64,000 bases of DNA from Prochlorococcus sp. HOT208_60m_813O14 (GTDB taxonomy: Bacteria; Cyanobacteriota; Cyanobacteriia; PCC-6307; Cyanobiaceae), in contig MWOO01000188.1 in assembly GCA_002025945.1 (NCBI GenBank), forward strand, positions 62,001-126,000, written 5' to 3'. Position numbers and translations under genes: made by a program. Below the pieces are notes generated by a model. That model saw only the letters and a program-made list of their open reading frames with translations, ran no database searches and was not told the DNA's origin. Shown in pieces: positions 53,934 to 64,000 of the stretch (the stretch's first letter is position 1; every line of letters begins with the position of its first letter).

Positions 53934-55499
53934 ATGAACGAAATTGCATGGCCAACAATTGATTCTAAACATTTAATTGTTGATTCAAAGCAAATGTTGA
54001 TAGTAGAGAAAGAAATGTTTTCTGATGGAATGCCACAAGAAGCATTGATGGAAAAAGCTGGTATCCAAATTAGTAGATGGCTCTTAAAAAAGAAATCTCT
54101 TCTCAAGGATGGAATAACTGTTTTTATAGGTCCTGGGCATAATGGCGGGGATGGTGCAGTAATAGCTAGAGAGCTTTTTTTGAAAGGTTTTTATGTTCAG
54201 GTATGGTGTCCATTCCCGATAAAAAAATCATTAACAAATAACCACCTTAATTATCTTACATCTATTGGTGTTACGAAATTAGTAGAGCCTCCTGATGCAA
54301 ATGGTAAAGATCTTTGGATTGATGCAGTTTTTGGTAATAATCAAACAAGAAAAGTTGATGATAAATTGATTAAACTGTTTAATCAAAAATTTCATAAAAA
54401 ATCTGGGAAGGTAATAAGTATTGATATTCCAACAGGATTGTGTCCTGATAAAGGAGAGCCTTTTTTAGAAAACGCAGTAAAGGCAAACTATACCTTGGCC
54501 ATTGGTCTTTATAAGATTGGGTTGACCCAAGATTCTGCTTTACCTTTTATTGGAGAATTGCACCATATCGATATTGGTTTTACTACTAAGAAATTATCTA
54601 AGATTGAGAAAAAGATTTTTAAGATTTCATATGATGATTTTAAAAATATTGATTTACCTTCTTTACCAAAAAACAATAACAAATATAAAAGAGGAAGGAC
54701 ATTATTAATCGCAGGAAGTGAGAAATATCCAGGAGCAGCATATCTAGCATTAAAAGGTGCCATATCAAGTGGTGCAGGTTTTATCTCTGCGGTTCTACCT
54801 GAGTTAGTTGCTGATTCTATCTGGCAAGTCGCTCCAGAAATAGTTTTAAAAGGAACTATGAAATGTAATCAAAATGGTCATGCATCTTTATTCAGTGCAT
54901 TAAAGAATATTGATTTAAGTGCTTATGATTCATTAGCTGTAGGTCCAGGAATAGGTATTGATAATTATGATTGGCAAAAATCAAAAGAGTACCTTACAGA
55001 ATTTGAAGGGTTATTGATCCTGGATGCTGATGCACTCAATAGAATTTCGGAATCTGAATTAGGATCAAAGTTCTTTTTAGAGAGGAAATTCAAAACATGG
55101 ATTACACCTCATAGCAAAGAATTTTCAAGATTATTCCCCAATATCAAAGGTGAGACTAATGTTGGAAGAGCTCTCAATGCATCAAGAGAATTGAATATAA
55201 GTGTTTTGCTAAAGGGCGCTAACAGTATATTGGCTGATGGTGAAAAAGCATGGCAACTAATTGGTACCGATTCTCAGACAGCCAGAGCTGGATTGGGTGA
55301 TCTTTTATCTGGATTTCTAGCTGGTAGTTCTGCTATTGATTTAACTTTTTGTGGAAATATAACAACTGAATTTTTTGCTAAATATGTACTTTTACATTCA
55401 CTTGCTGCATCAAAATGCAAAAAGGGCTCAAATTCATCTGCAATTGGTGATGAATTGTCAAAATTAATAAGGAATAGAAAAACGAGACAAATATCTTGA
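53934..55499 (+). CDS. nnr: Bifunctional NAD(P)HX epimerase/dehydratase
   Basis: ALMEKAGIQISRWL, GPGHNGGDGAVIARELF, SIDIPTGLCPDKG, TARAGLGDLLSGFLAG. Confidence 0.95.
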   Translation: MNEIAWPTIDSKHLIVDSKQMLIVEKEMFSDGMPQEALMEKAGIQISRWLLKKKSLLKDGITVFIGPGHNGGDGAVIARELFLKGFYVQVWCPFPIKKSLTNNHLNYLTSIGVTKLVEPPDANGKDLWIDAVFGNNQTRKVDDKLIKLFNQKFHKKSGKVISIDIPTGLCPDKGEPFLENAVKANYTLAIGLYKIGLTQDSALPFIGELHHIDIGFTTKKLSKIEKKIFKISYDDFKNIDLPSLPKNNNKYKRGRTLLIAGSEKYPGAAYLALKGAISSGAGFISAVLPELVADSIWQVAPEIVLKGTMKCNQNGHASLFSALKNIDLSAYDSLAVGPGIGIDNYDWQKSKEYLTEFEGLLILDADALNRISESELGSKFFLERKFKTWITPHSKEFSRLFPNIKGETNVGRALNASRELNISVLLKGANSILADGEKAWQLIGTDSQTARAGLGDLLSGFLAGSSAIDLTFCGNITTEFFAKYVLLHSLAASKCKKGSNSSAIGDELSKLIRNRKTRQIS

Positions 55500-55638
55500 A
55501 AGAAACAATTTAAAAGAGTTATTTTTAGTTTTAAACACATAACAATACAAATATTACATGAAATCTGAAGCGCGCATTAAATATTGGGCACTTTTCTAAA
55601 AAGTGTAGGAGAGTTTTAATACCTGATTTAGGTCAAAA

Positions 55639-56580
55639 ATGGCATCATCTGTTACACCGCAAGCAGAACCACAAAAAAGAAGGGGTAATGATCCAATAAG
55701 TTGGTATTTGCAAAATATCGGCAGAGTTCCTTTGTTAACACCTGCTGAAGAAATTGAATTGGGCAATCAAGTTCAGAAAATGATGATTCTCACAGAAGAT
55801 GGTCAATTAAATGAAAAAATTAAAGAATTTACAACTCAGCAAAAAAGAACAATAAAAATTGGTAGAAGAGCAAAAGAGAGAATGATGAAAGCTAATTTAA
55901 GATTAGTTGTTAGTGTTGCAAAAAAATATCAAGGTAAAGGTCTTGAACTTCTTGATCTGGTTCAAGAAGGATCTCTCGGTTTGGAAAGGGCGGTTGAAAA
56001 ATTTGATCCGACAAGAGGATATAAGTTTTCTACTTATGCCTTTTGGTGGATTAGGCAGAGTATGACAAGAGCAATTGCTTGCCAATCAAGAACCATCCGT
56101 TTACCAGTTCATTTAAGCGAAAGGTTAGCAACTATTCGAAAAGTTAGTAGGGATTTAGCACATAAACTTGGTGCTATGCCAAGCAGAATTGAAATTGCAG
56201 AAGCAATGGAAATTGATGTGGAAGAATTAGATTCTGTCTTAAGACAAGCTTTGTCAACAAGCAGTTTAGATGCCCCAGTCAATGGTGATGATGGAAGGAG
56301 CTTTTTAGGTGATTTAATCGCAGATAGTACTAATGAAGAGCCTTTAGATCAAGTTGAACAGAAAATGCATCAAGAACAACTTGGAAAGTGGTTAAGTCAT
56401 TTAAGCGAGCAAGAACAACATGTTCTTAAATTAAGGTTTGGGCTAGATGGAAATGAAAGACATACATTAGCTGAAATAGGAAGATTATTAGAAGTCTCTA
56501 GGGAAAGAGTAAGACAGGTTGAACTGAAGGCATTAAGAAAATTAAGGAATTTAACCAGAAAATTACCCAGTGGAATTTAA
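55639..56580 (+). CDS. Group 2 RNA polymerase sigma-70 factor
   Basis: ISWYLQNIGRVPLLTPAEEIELG, DLVQEGSLGLERAVEKFDPTRGYKFSTYAFWWIRQSMTRAI, LRFGLDGNERHTLAEIGRLLEVSRERVRQVELKALRKLR. Confidence 0.97.
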   Translation: MASSVTPQAEPQKRRGNDPISWYLQNIGRVPLLTPAEEIELGNQVQKMMILTEDGQLNEKIKEFTTQQKRTIKIGRRAKERMMKANLRLVVSVAKKYQGKGLELLDLVQEGSLGLERAVEKFDPTRGYKFSTYAFWWIRQSMTRAIACQSRTIRLPVHLSERLATIRKVSRDLAHKLGAMPSRIEIAEAMEIDVEELDSVLRQALSTSSLDAPVNGDDGRSFLGDLIADSTNEEPLDQVEQKMHQEQLGKWLSHLSEQEQHVLKLRFGLDGNERHTLAEIGRLLEVSRERVRQVELKALRKLRNLTRKLPSGI

Positions 56581-56581
56581 T

Positions 56582-57655
56582 TTAATCTTCAGCCCAAATA
56601 TATTTAGTTAATTCTTTTGATGGTGGTTCAGGTGCTTCTAAAGCATTTTTAACTGATTCGGCTATCTCTATATCAATTTTCTTCTCAATATTTTTTAATT
56701 CTTCTTCCGTTGCGAATTTACCTTCAATAATTTCATGAGCTAATTTCTTAATTGGATCTCTTTTCCCCCAAAATTCCTTTTCTTTCTCAGACCTTAATTC
56801 ATCTGGATCTGCAAGAGAATGTCCCCTATATCGGTAAGTTAAGCATTCTAAAAGAGTGGGCCCTTCACCTGCCCTAGCTCGCTCTATTGCTCTTTGTGCT
56901 GCTCCTCTAACCGCTAAAACATCCATTCCATCAACTTCTTCTCCATGCATCCCAAAAGCGGAGGCTTTTCTCCAGATCTCAGGATTGCTAGTAGCTCTAT
57001 CGTGAGCCATACCAATAGCCCATTTATTATTCTCAACAACAAAAATTATGGGTAATTTCCATAATTGGGCCATATTTAAACATTCAAAAAACTGCCCATT
57101 ATTGCAAGTCCCGTCTCCAAAGAATGCTGCAGTTACTGAATCACTACTATTATTACCAGCAACTTCCTTTTTATATTTACTTGAATAGGCTGCACCTAAA
57201 GCAACCGGAATTCCCTCTCCAATAAATGCATATCCTCCAAGTAAGTGATGCTCTCTTGAAAATAAGTGCATGGACCCCCCTCGGCCTTTGCTGCAACCTG
57301 TAGCTTTACCAAAAAGTTCACTCATTACCTCAAAGGAGGGAACACCCGCACTTAGTGCATGAACATGATCCCGGTAGGTACTACAGAACCAATCATGTTT
57401 TCTTTTCATGGCGCCGATAACTCCAGTACTAATCGCCTCTTGACCGTTATATAAATGAACGAAACCAAACATTTTTCCTCTGTAATACATTTCTGCACAT
57501 TTATCTTCGAATCTTCGGCCAAGGGTCATGTCTTCATAAAGAAATAATCCAGTTTCTCTATCTAATTCGGCTTTTTTTATGTCTTGAAGATTTGAGATTC
57601 TCTCTACGTGTGTTTCCAAGAAAAATACCTTAATGAAGTTTTGATTTGTTAACAT
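56582..57655 (-). CDS. pdhA: Pyruvate dehydrogenase E1 alpha subunit
   Basis: [73 protein letters not shown]. Confidence 0.96.
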   Translation of the reverse strand: MLTNQNFIKVFFLETHVERISNLQDIKKAELDRETGLFLYEDMTLGRRFEDKCAEMYYRGKMFGFVHLYNGQEAISTGVIGAMKRKHDWFCSTYRDHVHALSAGVPSFEVMSELFGKATGCSKGRGGSMHLFSREHHLLGGYAFIGEGIPVALGAAYSSKYKKEVAGNNSSDSVTAAFFGDGTCNNGQFFECLNMAQLWKLPIIFVVENNKWAIGMAHDRATSNPEIWRKASAFGMHGEEVDGMDVLAVRGAAQRAIERARAGEGPTLLECLTYRYRGHSLADPDELRSEKEKEFWGKRDPIKKLAHEIIEGKFATEEELKNIEKKIDIEIAESVKNALEAPEPPSKELTKYIWAED

Positions 57656-57768
57656 TCTAAGCCGTGAAGGGCGATTTTCATGATTTTTTTTAATAACTCT
57701 GTAAGACCTTATGAAAAAACTTTTTAACTTGATAAAATTTGTCTAAGAATTTTCAATAGGATATTTGT

Positions 57769-59874
57769 TTGGAACTTCCTTTAGACCATTTTCGTTTAAT
57801 AGGCGTAAGCCCCTCTGCAACATCTGAGGAGATATTAAGAGCCTTTCAATTAAGGTTGGATAAAACTCCTGATGAAGGTTTTACTTACGAAGTTTTAACT
57901 CAAAGATCCGAGCTGCTTCGCCTCACTGCCGATCTACTTACAGATCCAGAAAGCAGGAGAGAATACGAAAATTTGTTATTGAATGGGAATTCTGGATTGG
58001 ATTTCTCCTCAAATAGAGAAGTAGCAGGATTAATACTCCTTTGGGAATCTGGTGCGCCAAAAGATGCTTTTAAAATCACGAGAAAAGCATTGCAGCCCCC
58101 TCAAACTCCAGCTTTAGGAAGTAGTAGAGAAGCCGATCTAACTTTATTGGCTGCTTTAACAGCTAGAGATTCTGCAATTCAAGAACAACAGACTAGATCC
58201 TATTCGAACGCGGCAGACTTTTTACATGAAGGGATACAACTTCTACAAAGAATGGGAAAGCTTGGAGATTTAAGAAAAGAACTTGAAGAAGATTTGGTTG
58301 CTTTGCTTCCTTACAGAATCCTAGATCTACTTAGTAGGGATCTAAATGATCAAGAGTCTCATAAAAAAGGCTTAAGTATGTTGGAAAATTTAATAATCAA
58401 AAGAGGTGGTTTAGAAGGTAATAATAAATCTGAATATAAAGATTATTTGAATCAGCAAGAGTTTGAAGCTTTTTTTCAACAAATAAAGCCATTCTTGACG
58501 GTGCAAGAACAGATTGATTTGTTTCTTGAATTACAAAAAAGAGGATCATTAGAAGCAGGGTTTTTAGCATTTCTATCCTTAACAGCTATTGGTTTCTCTA
58601 GAAGAAAGCCTGAAAAATTATTTGAAGCGAGGAGAATTTTAAAGAAATTAAATTTATCTGGTCTTGATTCAATGCCTCTAGTTGGTTGTTTAGATTTGCT
58701 TTTAGCTGATATTGACCAGGCCTCTGCAAGGTTTTCAAGTAGTTCTGATGAAAAATTACGAGATTGGCTTAATAGTTATCCTGGAAATAAGTTAGAAGCG
58801 ATATGTATTTTCTGTAAAAATTGGTTAGAGAATGATGTTTTAGTTGGGTATAGAGACATTGACTCAAAAGAAGTGGATTTAGATTCTTGGTTTGAAGATA
58901 GGGAAATTCAAGAATTTATTGAAAAAATAGAAAAGAAATCAAATAAAATTTCAATTAGGTCAAACCTTCAAAACCAGCAAACTGAGAAGGAATCCTCCAC
59001 AAAAACGACTGAAGATTTTGATAATATTTTGGGGAATATTGATGAAAGAAGATTACCTTGGCCTGGTGGCATAAAACAGGGCTATGAAAAGGTTGAGACC
59101 AAAGAAATAGAATTCAATGAGGAATACTTTAAGAAAAAACCAATTGAGTTTTATAATTTTTTAATTGAAAAAATTGCTGAATTAAAGTTTAGTTTTGGGG
59201 ATTTCTTAAAGGATAAAGAGATAATTAATCGTTCGCCATATTTAATTTATATCTATGCGTTTTTGATCTTATTTGCATTTGGTATTGGTATTGGATTTTT
59301 AAGAAATAATTTTAAAAAATCAATTCAGGACGAATCTTTTGCTGAAAAACCTTTAATTACAAAAGATAAAAATCAAAAGCTTAGTGAGATAGATATTATT
59401 CAAGAAATAAAAAAAAATCCTTCAAGTAAATTGAATTCTATTTCTGAGAAATCTACTTCAATTATTTCCTATGAAATCAAAGAACTTAATATTGCTTCAC
59501 CTTCTTTGGAAGATATAAGGAATTTAATTAATGGATGGCTTCTTAATAAAAGTAATTACTTAGCTGGAAAGGGTGAAATTAATCTTTCTAAGATTGTTAG
59601 TAAAGGTCTAATTGATCGAACAATCGAAGAAAGACAAAATGATATCAAGAAAGGAATTTATAAGGAGATTAATTCCCAAATACGTAAAATTGATTTGGAA
59701 TCGCAAACTTCATCTCGGATAGTTGTTTTAGTAGAATTGAATTATCTAGAGAAGTTAGTAAAGAATTCTGGAGAATTTATTAATGAAACAACTTTAAATC
59801 CCCTTAAAGTTAAATATATTTTGGGTTTTTCAAATAAATCGTGGAAATTGGTTGATTTCGTGAGCGGCTTGTAA
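57769..59874 (+). CDS. ftn2: ARC6/Ftn2 (ZipN)-like cell-division protein with J-like N-terminus and C-terminal IMS-like domain
   Basis: LPLDHFRLIGVSPSATSEEILRAFQLRLDKTPDEGFTYEVLTQRSELLRLTADLLTDPESRREYE; single TM near aa 500; 701 aa. Confidence 0.85.
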   Translation: MELPLDHFRLIGVSPSATSEEILRAFQLRLDKTPDEGFTYEVLTQRSELLRLTADLLTDPESRREYENLLLNGNSGLDFSSNREVAGLILLWESGAPKDAFKITRKALQPPQTPALGSSREADLTLLAALTARDSAIQEQQTRSYSNAADFLHEGIQLLQRMGKLGDLRKELEEDLVALLPYRILDLLSRDLNDQESHKKGLSMLENLIIKRGGLEGNNKSEYKDYLNQQEFEAFFQQIKPFLTVQEQIDLFLELQKRGSLEAGFLAFLSLTAIGFSRRKPEKLFEARRILKKLNLSGLDSMPLVGCLDLLLADIDQASARFSSSSDEKLRDWLNSYPGNKLEAICIFCKNWLENDVLVGYRDIDSKEVDLDSWFEDREIQEFIEKIEKKSNKISIRSNLQNQQTEKESSTKTTEDFDNILGNIDERRLPWPGGIKQGYEKVETKEIEFNEEYFKKKPIEFYNFLIEKIAELKFSFGDFLKDKEIINRSPYLIYIYAFLILFAFGIGIGFLRNNFKKSIQDESFAEKPLITKDKNQKLSEIDIIQEIKKNPSSKLNSISEKSTSIISYEIKELNIASPSLEDIRNLINGWLLNKSNYLAGKGEINLSKIVSKGLIDRTIEERQNDIKKGIYKEINSQIRKIDLESQTSSRIVVLVELNYLEKLVKNSGEFINETTLNPLKVKYILGFSNKSWKLVDFVSGL

Positions 59875-59921
59875 TTACAAACTTCAAGATCATCTATAAT
59901 AATTAAAATTACTTTTTAATA

Positions 59922-61400
59922 ATGTTTGATGAACTCTCATCACGCTTTGAAGACGCAGTAAAGGGTTTAAGAGGCGAAGGAAAAATTAGTGAAAATAATA
60001 TAAACGATGCCTTGAAGGAGGTAAAAAGAGCACTCCTTGATGCAGATGTTAGTTTGTCTGTAGTAAAAGAGTTTATATCAGATGTCAAAGATAAATCTAT
60101 TGGAGAAGAAGTAGTTAGGGGTGTAAACCCAGGCCAAAAATTTATTGAAGTTGTAAATAAAGAATTGATTAACATCATGGGGAATGAAAATTCTCCATTA
60201 AACGAAAATGAAAATAGTCCTACTGTCATTTTGATGGCTGGACTTCAGGGGGCGGGTAAAACAACTGCAACAGGAAAATTAGGTCTTTATTTAAAGGAAA
60301 AAGATAAAAAAGTTCTTTTGGTGGCTGCAGATATTTATCGACCAGCAGCTGTAGAGCAGCTTAAAACATTGGGAAGTCAATATGAATTGGAAGTTTTTTC
60401 AGCTAAAGAAAAAAATAGCAAACCAGAAGAAATAGCAAAGGAAGCATTGAATTTTGCTAGTGAAAATGATTTTAATTCGATAATTATTGATACCGCAGGA
60501 AGACTGCAAATTGATGATTCTATGATGAGTGAAATGGTTCGAATAAAAGAAGTTTCTAATCCTGATGAGGTTTTGCTTGTTGTTGATTCAATGATTGGGC
60601 AAGAAGCTGCAGATTTAACAAAGTCATTTCATGAAAAAGTAGGAATCACAGGGGCGATATTAACTAAGTTGGATGGTGACTCAAGAGGTGGAGCTGCTTT
60701 ATCAATAAGAAAAATAAGTGGTAAACCAATCAAATTTATAGGTGTAGGTGAAAAAATAGAGGCACTGCAACCATTCCATCCAGAGAGAATGGCAAGCAGA
60801 ATTTTAGGCATGGGCGATGTATTGACACTTGTTGAAAAAGCACAAAAGGAAGTTGAACTTGCTGATGCAGAGGCGATGCAAAAGAAACTTCAAGAAGCGA
60901 CCTTCGATTTTAATGATTTTGTAAAGCAAATGAGATTAATTAAAAGAATGGGTTCACTTGGTGGATTGATTAAATTAATTCCTGGAATGAATAAAATAGA
61001 TGATGGGATGATAAAAGATGGAGAAGATCAACTTAAGAAAATAGAATCCATGATCTCGTCAATGACTCTTGAGGAGAAACAAAAACCCGAAGTTCTTGCC
61101 GCTCAACCCTCAAGAAGACAAAGAATCGCTCAAGGTAGCGGTTATGAAGCAAAAGATGTAGATAAAGTATTAGCTGATTTTCAAAGAATGAGAGGTTTTA
61201 TGAAACAAATGTCTAACGGAGGTATGCCAGGAATGGGAGGCATGCCAGGAATGGGAGGTATGCCAGGAATGGGAGGTATGCCAGGAATGGGAGGTATGCC
61301 AGGAATGGGAGGGATGCCAGGAATGGGAGGGATGAGTGGTAATAAGCCAATGAAAAAACAAAAAAATAATAAAAAGAAAAAAGGTTTTGCCGATTTATAG
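59922..61400 (+). CDS. ffh: Signal recognition particle protein Ffh
   Basis: GLQGAGKTTATGKLGLYL, DTAGRLQID, TKLDGDSRGGAALS, M-domain and GMPGMG-repeat tail. Confidence 0.98.
   Translation: MFDELSSRFEDAVKGLRGEGKISENNINDALKEVKRALLDADVSLSVVKEFISDVKDKSIGEEVVRGVNPGQKFIEVVNKELINIMGNENSPLNENENSPTVILMAGLQGAGKTTATGKLGLYLKEKDKKVLLVAADIYRPAAVEQLKTLGSQYELEVFSAKEKNSKPEEIAKEALNFASENDFNSIIIDTAGRLQIDDSMMSEMVRIKEVSNPDEVLLVVDSMIGQEAADLTKSFHEKVGITGAILTKLDGDSRGGAALSIRKISGKPIKFIGVGEKIEALQPFHPERMASRILGMGDVLTLVEKAQKEVELADAEAMQKKLQEATFDFNDFVKQMRLIKRMGSLGGLIKLIPGMNKIDDGMIKDGEDQLKKIESMISSMTLEEKQKPEVLAAQPSRRQRIAQGSGYEAKDVDKVLADFQRMRGFMKQMSNGGMPGMGGMPGMGGMPGMGGMPGMGGMPGMGGMPGMGGMSGNKPMKKQKNNKKKKGFADL
61221..61328 (+). 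repeat. In-frame 18-bp tandem repeat x6 encoding (GMPGMG)6
   Basis: GGTATGCCAGGAATGGGA repeated six times with T/C/G third-position variation. Confidence 0.95.
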
Positions 61401-61454
61401 TTTCTATATTTTTACCTTTAAATGATATTATTATTAAAAACGCATTAATTTAAA

Positions 61455-61799
61455 ATGATTAAATTGCGCCTTAAGCGCTTTGGAAAGAAAAAAGAGGCAA
61501 GTTTCAGAATTGTTGCATGCAATAGTACTTCCAGAAGAGATGGTAGACCTCTGCAAGAACTAGGTTTTTATAATCCAAGAACTAAGGAAACCAGGCTTGA
61601 CACAGAAGCTTTAAGAACAAGACTTACCCAGGGTGCTCAGCCAACTGATGTTGTGAGAACTTTATTAGAAAAGGGCGGGTTATTAGAAAAAACAGAAAGA
61701 CCCTCTATCGCAATTGGTAAAGCAAAATTGGAGAAGGAAAAATTAGCTAAGGCTAAAACTAAAGACGAAGAAAATGATAGTAGTAAAGCTGAAAGCTAG
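61455..61799 (+). CDS. rpsP: 30S ribosomal protein S16
   Basis: [45 protein letters not shown]. Confidence 0.98.
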   Translation: MIKLRLKRFGKKKEASFRIVACNSTSRRDGRPLQELGFYNPRTKETRLDTEALRTRLTQGAQPTDVVRTLLEKGGLLEKTERPSIAIGKAKLEKEKLAKAKTKDEENDSSKAES

Positions 61800-61835
61800 T
61801 GAGTTGATAAATTATTATTCTTATTCAATAACTAG

Positions 61836-62792
61836 ATGAAGGAAGTTTCCAAAACTGGTCACTTCAAAATTGATTTGCCAAGCTCTGATGCTGCTACAGC
61901 ATTATCTGGACCTGGTAATTCTTTCTTAAAAAAATTTGAGTCTCTTACAGGAGTTTCTTTAACTATAAGAGGCTTACAACTTGAGATGAACGGTGTTATA
62001 TCTAAAATTGAGAGAGCCTCAGCATTAGTAGAGCTAACAAGACCAATTTGGGAACAAGGCTTAGAAGTTCCAGAGGTTGATCTTAAAGCGGCTTTAAGTT
62101 CTTTAAATATGGGCGAATCATCTTCACATGCTGAACTTGGAAAAAAAATCCTTGCGCGTTCCAAAGAAGGAAGATTTTTAAGACCAAGAACTATAAGGCA
62201 AAAAGAATATGTTGAATCAATTGAAAACTTTGATCTTACGTTTGCAATTGGCCCAGCTGGAACAGGTAAGACATTTTTAGCAACTGTTTGCGCTGCAAGG
62301 CTATTGAACGAGAAAAAAATTGAAAAAATTGTTTTAACCAGACCAGCTGTAGAAGCTGGAGAAAGTTTGGGATTTCTACCTGGTGATTTGCAACAAAAAG
62401 TAGATCCATATTTAAGACCCTTATTTGATTCTTTACATAGTATTTTCGGGTTTGATAGAACAAATTCATTAATTGATAAGGGAATTATTGAAGTTGCTCC
62501 TTTGGCATTTATGAGAGGAAGAACCTTAGATAATTCTTTAATTATCTTGGATGAAGCACAAAATACTACTTGCTCTCAAATGAGAATGTTTTTAACCAGA
62601 TTGGGTGATAGATCAAAAATGGTTGTAAACGGAGATATTACACAAATTGATTTAAAAAAAGATCAGGAAAGCGGCCTCATTGAAGCATCGAGAATTTTCT
62701 CTGAAACTGAGGGTATAAAATTTTGTTATTTAAATATTGAAGATGTAGTTCGTCATCCTTTAGTTCAAAAAATTATTGAGGCTTATCAATAA
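61836..62792 (+). CDS. phoH: PhoH family ATPase
   Basis: RTIRQKEYVESIENFDLTFAIGPAGTGKTFLATVCAA, LTRPAVEAGESLGFLPGDLQQKVDPYLRPL, ILDEAQNTTCSQMRMFLTRLG. Confidence 0.97.
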   Translation: MKEVSKTGHFKIDLPSSDAATALSGPGNSFLKKFESLTGVSLTIRGLQLEMNGVISKIERASALVELTRPIWEQGLEVPEVDLKAALSSLNMGESSSHAELGKKILARSKEGRFLRPRTIRQKEYVESIENFDLTFAIGPAGTGKTFLATVCAARLLNEKKIEKIVLTRPAVEAGESLGFLPGDLQQKVDPYLRPLFDSLHSIFGFDRTNSLIDKGIIEVAPLAFMRGRTLDNSLIILDEAQNTTCSQMRMFLTRLGDRSKMVVNGDITQIDLKKDQESGLIEASRIFSETEGIKFCYLNIEDVVRHPLVQKIIEAYQ

Positions 62793-62866
62793 ATTTATAA
62801 CTCTGGAGATCCGTACCCTGAAATTTTAAAAATCAAGTAGAATAATCTCATATTTAATAAAAAAAA

Positions 62867-63604
62867 ATGCCAGCAAGTAGTAATTTCAATCAAGCTATTC
62901 GTGAAGCACAAACTAGTTCAATTGTTGGACCAAATGTTGTTCAAAAAGCTTTACCTTACGTAGGTGGAGGTATGGTTCTAACTTCTTTAGGGGTTTTAGC
63001 AGGTGTCTCACTCATAGCAACGAATCCTGGGCTTTTCCAGCCTCTTTCAATAGTTGCATTAATTGCAGAATTAATTTTGTTTTTTATAGCAACAAGCGCT
63101 GCAAATAATGCAAATAATGCGAAGGCTTTACCTTTATTAACAGGCTTTAGCTTGTTAACTGGATTCACCTTAAGTGGAATAGTTGCTTTAGCAATAGGAA
63201 CAATAGGTATTGGTTCGGTTGGAACAGCTGCATTAGCTACAGGCATAACTTTCGTTATTGCCTCTTACACTGGCCAAAGAATGAGTGATAGTGTTGGTCA
63301 AGCACTAAGTGGTGTAGTTGGTCTTGGGTTGATAGGATTGCTCATAGCTATGTTTGTCCAATTAATTGGAGGATTCTTTGCTCCAGGAGTTTTTGGAGGT
63401 TCAGGACTCGAATTGATAATTGCAGGTTTTGGAACTGTCTTATTTGTGGCAATGTCTTTCGTGGATTTCTATACAATGCCGAGAAGATATAATGATGAGC
63501 AATACCTTGCAGGAGCTTTAGGTATGTATCTAACTTATATAAATCTTTTTGTTTTTATATTGAGATTAATGATTGCACTTCAAGGCGGTGGAAGAAGGGA
63601 CTAA
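62867..63604 (+). CDS. Bax inhibitor-1/YccA family membrane protein
   Basis: Multi-TM; FVDFYTMPRRYNDEQYLAGALGMYLTYINLFVFILRLM. Confidence 0.88.
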   Translation: MPASSNFNQAIREAQTSSIVGPNVVQKALPYVGGGMVLTSLGVLAGVSLIATNPGLFQPLSIVALIAELILFFIATSAANNANNAKALPLLTGFSLLTGFTLSGIVALAIGTIGIGSVGTAALATGITFVIASYTGQRMSDSVGQALSGVVGLGLIGLLIAMFVQLIGGFFAPGVFGGSGLELIIAGFGTVLFVAMSFVDFYTMPRRYNDEQYLAGALGMYLTYINLFVFILRLMIALQGGGRRD

Positions 63605-63630
63605 TCACATTACTTAAATAACAACCTAAT

Positions 63631-63657
63631 GCGTAGATTTGTGTCTACGCTTTTTTA
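63631..63657 (+). terminator. Rho-independent terminator downstream of BI-1 gene
   Basis: GCGTAGA-TTTGTG-TCTACGC-TTTTTT. Confidence 0.9.
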
Positions 63658-63900
63658 TTGGGCGATATCACGAATTTGTTTTTTTATAAATTCCTTTTGC
63701 TCTGAATCATATTTTATTGAATTATTAAAACTATTTCCCATATCATCTAAGTCTCTAAGGACTTGATTGACAGACTTTGTAACTGACTTAGTTTCTAGCA
63801 GTTTTAAAATAGCCTTACATCTATCTGAAATGTTTTCCGATGTTACCTCATATTCATGATTTTTGTCTCTTCGATGAATAATAATTTGAGCGGAACTCAT
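63655..63900 (-). CDS. Hypothetical protein; frame stays open upstream to the window edge, so the start may lie outside
   Basis: 81 aa from M at 63900; in-frame upstream translation to 64000 (..KDCFLLDKLPFSLIYKLNEGGDAVTDIVVKNLI-M) has no stop. Confidence 0.55.
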   Translation of the reverse strand: MSSAQIIIHRRDKNHEYEVTSENISDRCKAILKLLETKSVTKSVNQVLRDLDDMGNSFNNSIKYDSEQKEFIKKQIRDIAQ

Positions 63901-64000
63901 TATTAAATTTTTTACTACTATGTCTGTTACAGCATCACCACCTTCGTTCAGTTTGTAAATTAGTGAAAAAGGAAGTTTATCTAATAAAAAACAATCTTTA

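Noticed and set aside
61170-61361. Antisense ORF with (SWHTSH)n repeats opposite ffh
   Set aside because: Mirror translation of the ffh GMPGMG minisatellite; no independent coding evidence.
62236-62469. Antisense ORF in phoH-like gene
   Set aside because: Opposite a strongly conserved ATPase gene; no features.
1-64000. CRISPR arrays, prophage, transposons, toxin-antitoxin or defence islands
   Set aside because: No repeat-spacer pattern, no integrase/transposase/phage-like ORF, and nearly all ORFs are core housekeeping genes.

Overview
This AT-rich, densely packed 64 kb window looks like core chromosome from a marine picocyanobacterium, most likely a high-light Prochlorococcus. That assignment is inferred from base composition, Ni-SOD (HCDGPCGVYDP hook), a HLIP, an ARC6/Ftn2-like protein, ClpR, DUF4278, DUF3086, DUF3119 and DUF1825 proteins. 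Most ORFs are housekeeping genes: rpsD, murE, lepA, pepA, tyrS, pyrF, plsY, ilvC, clpP/clpR, hemW, panB, ftsZ, ddl, miaB, folC, argD, murA, lpdA, trpC, sodN, lnt, mnmA, a group-2 sigma factor, pdhA, ffh, rpsP and a phoH-like gene. RNA genes found by eye are tRNA-Gly(UCC), tRNA-His(GUG), tRNA-Leu(CAA) and the small SRP RNA. I saw no CRISPR array, prophage, transposase or obvious genomic island. The observations most worth checking are: (a) two tiny membrane ORFs overlapping by ATGA at 43946-44160, absent from the ORF track; (b) two genes (a SpoU-family methylase and the Ni-SOD maturation protease) whose conserved N-termini extend upstream of the first usable ATG into sequence with no in-frame ATG/GTG/TTG; (c) a compact Ni-SOD/Ni-transport locus; (d) a stand-alone GIY-YIG protein; (e) a GC-rich leader on a DUF4278 gene; and (f) a cluster of uncharacterised small proteins next to a HLIP. 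All calls come from reading the sequence; no searches were run.
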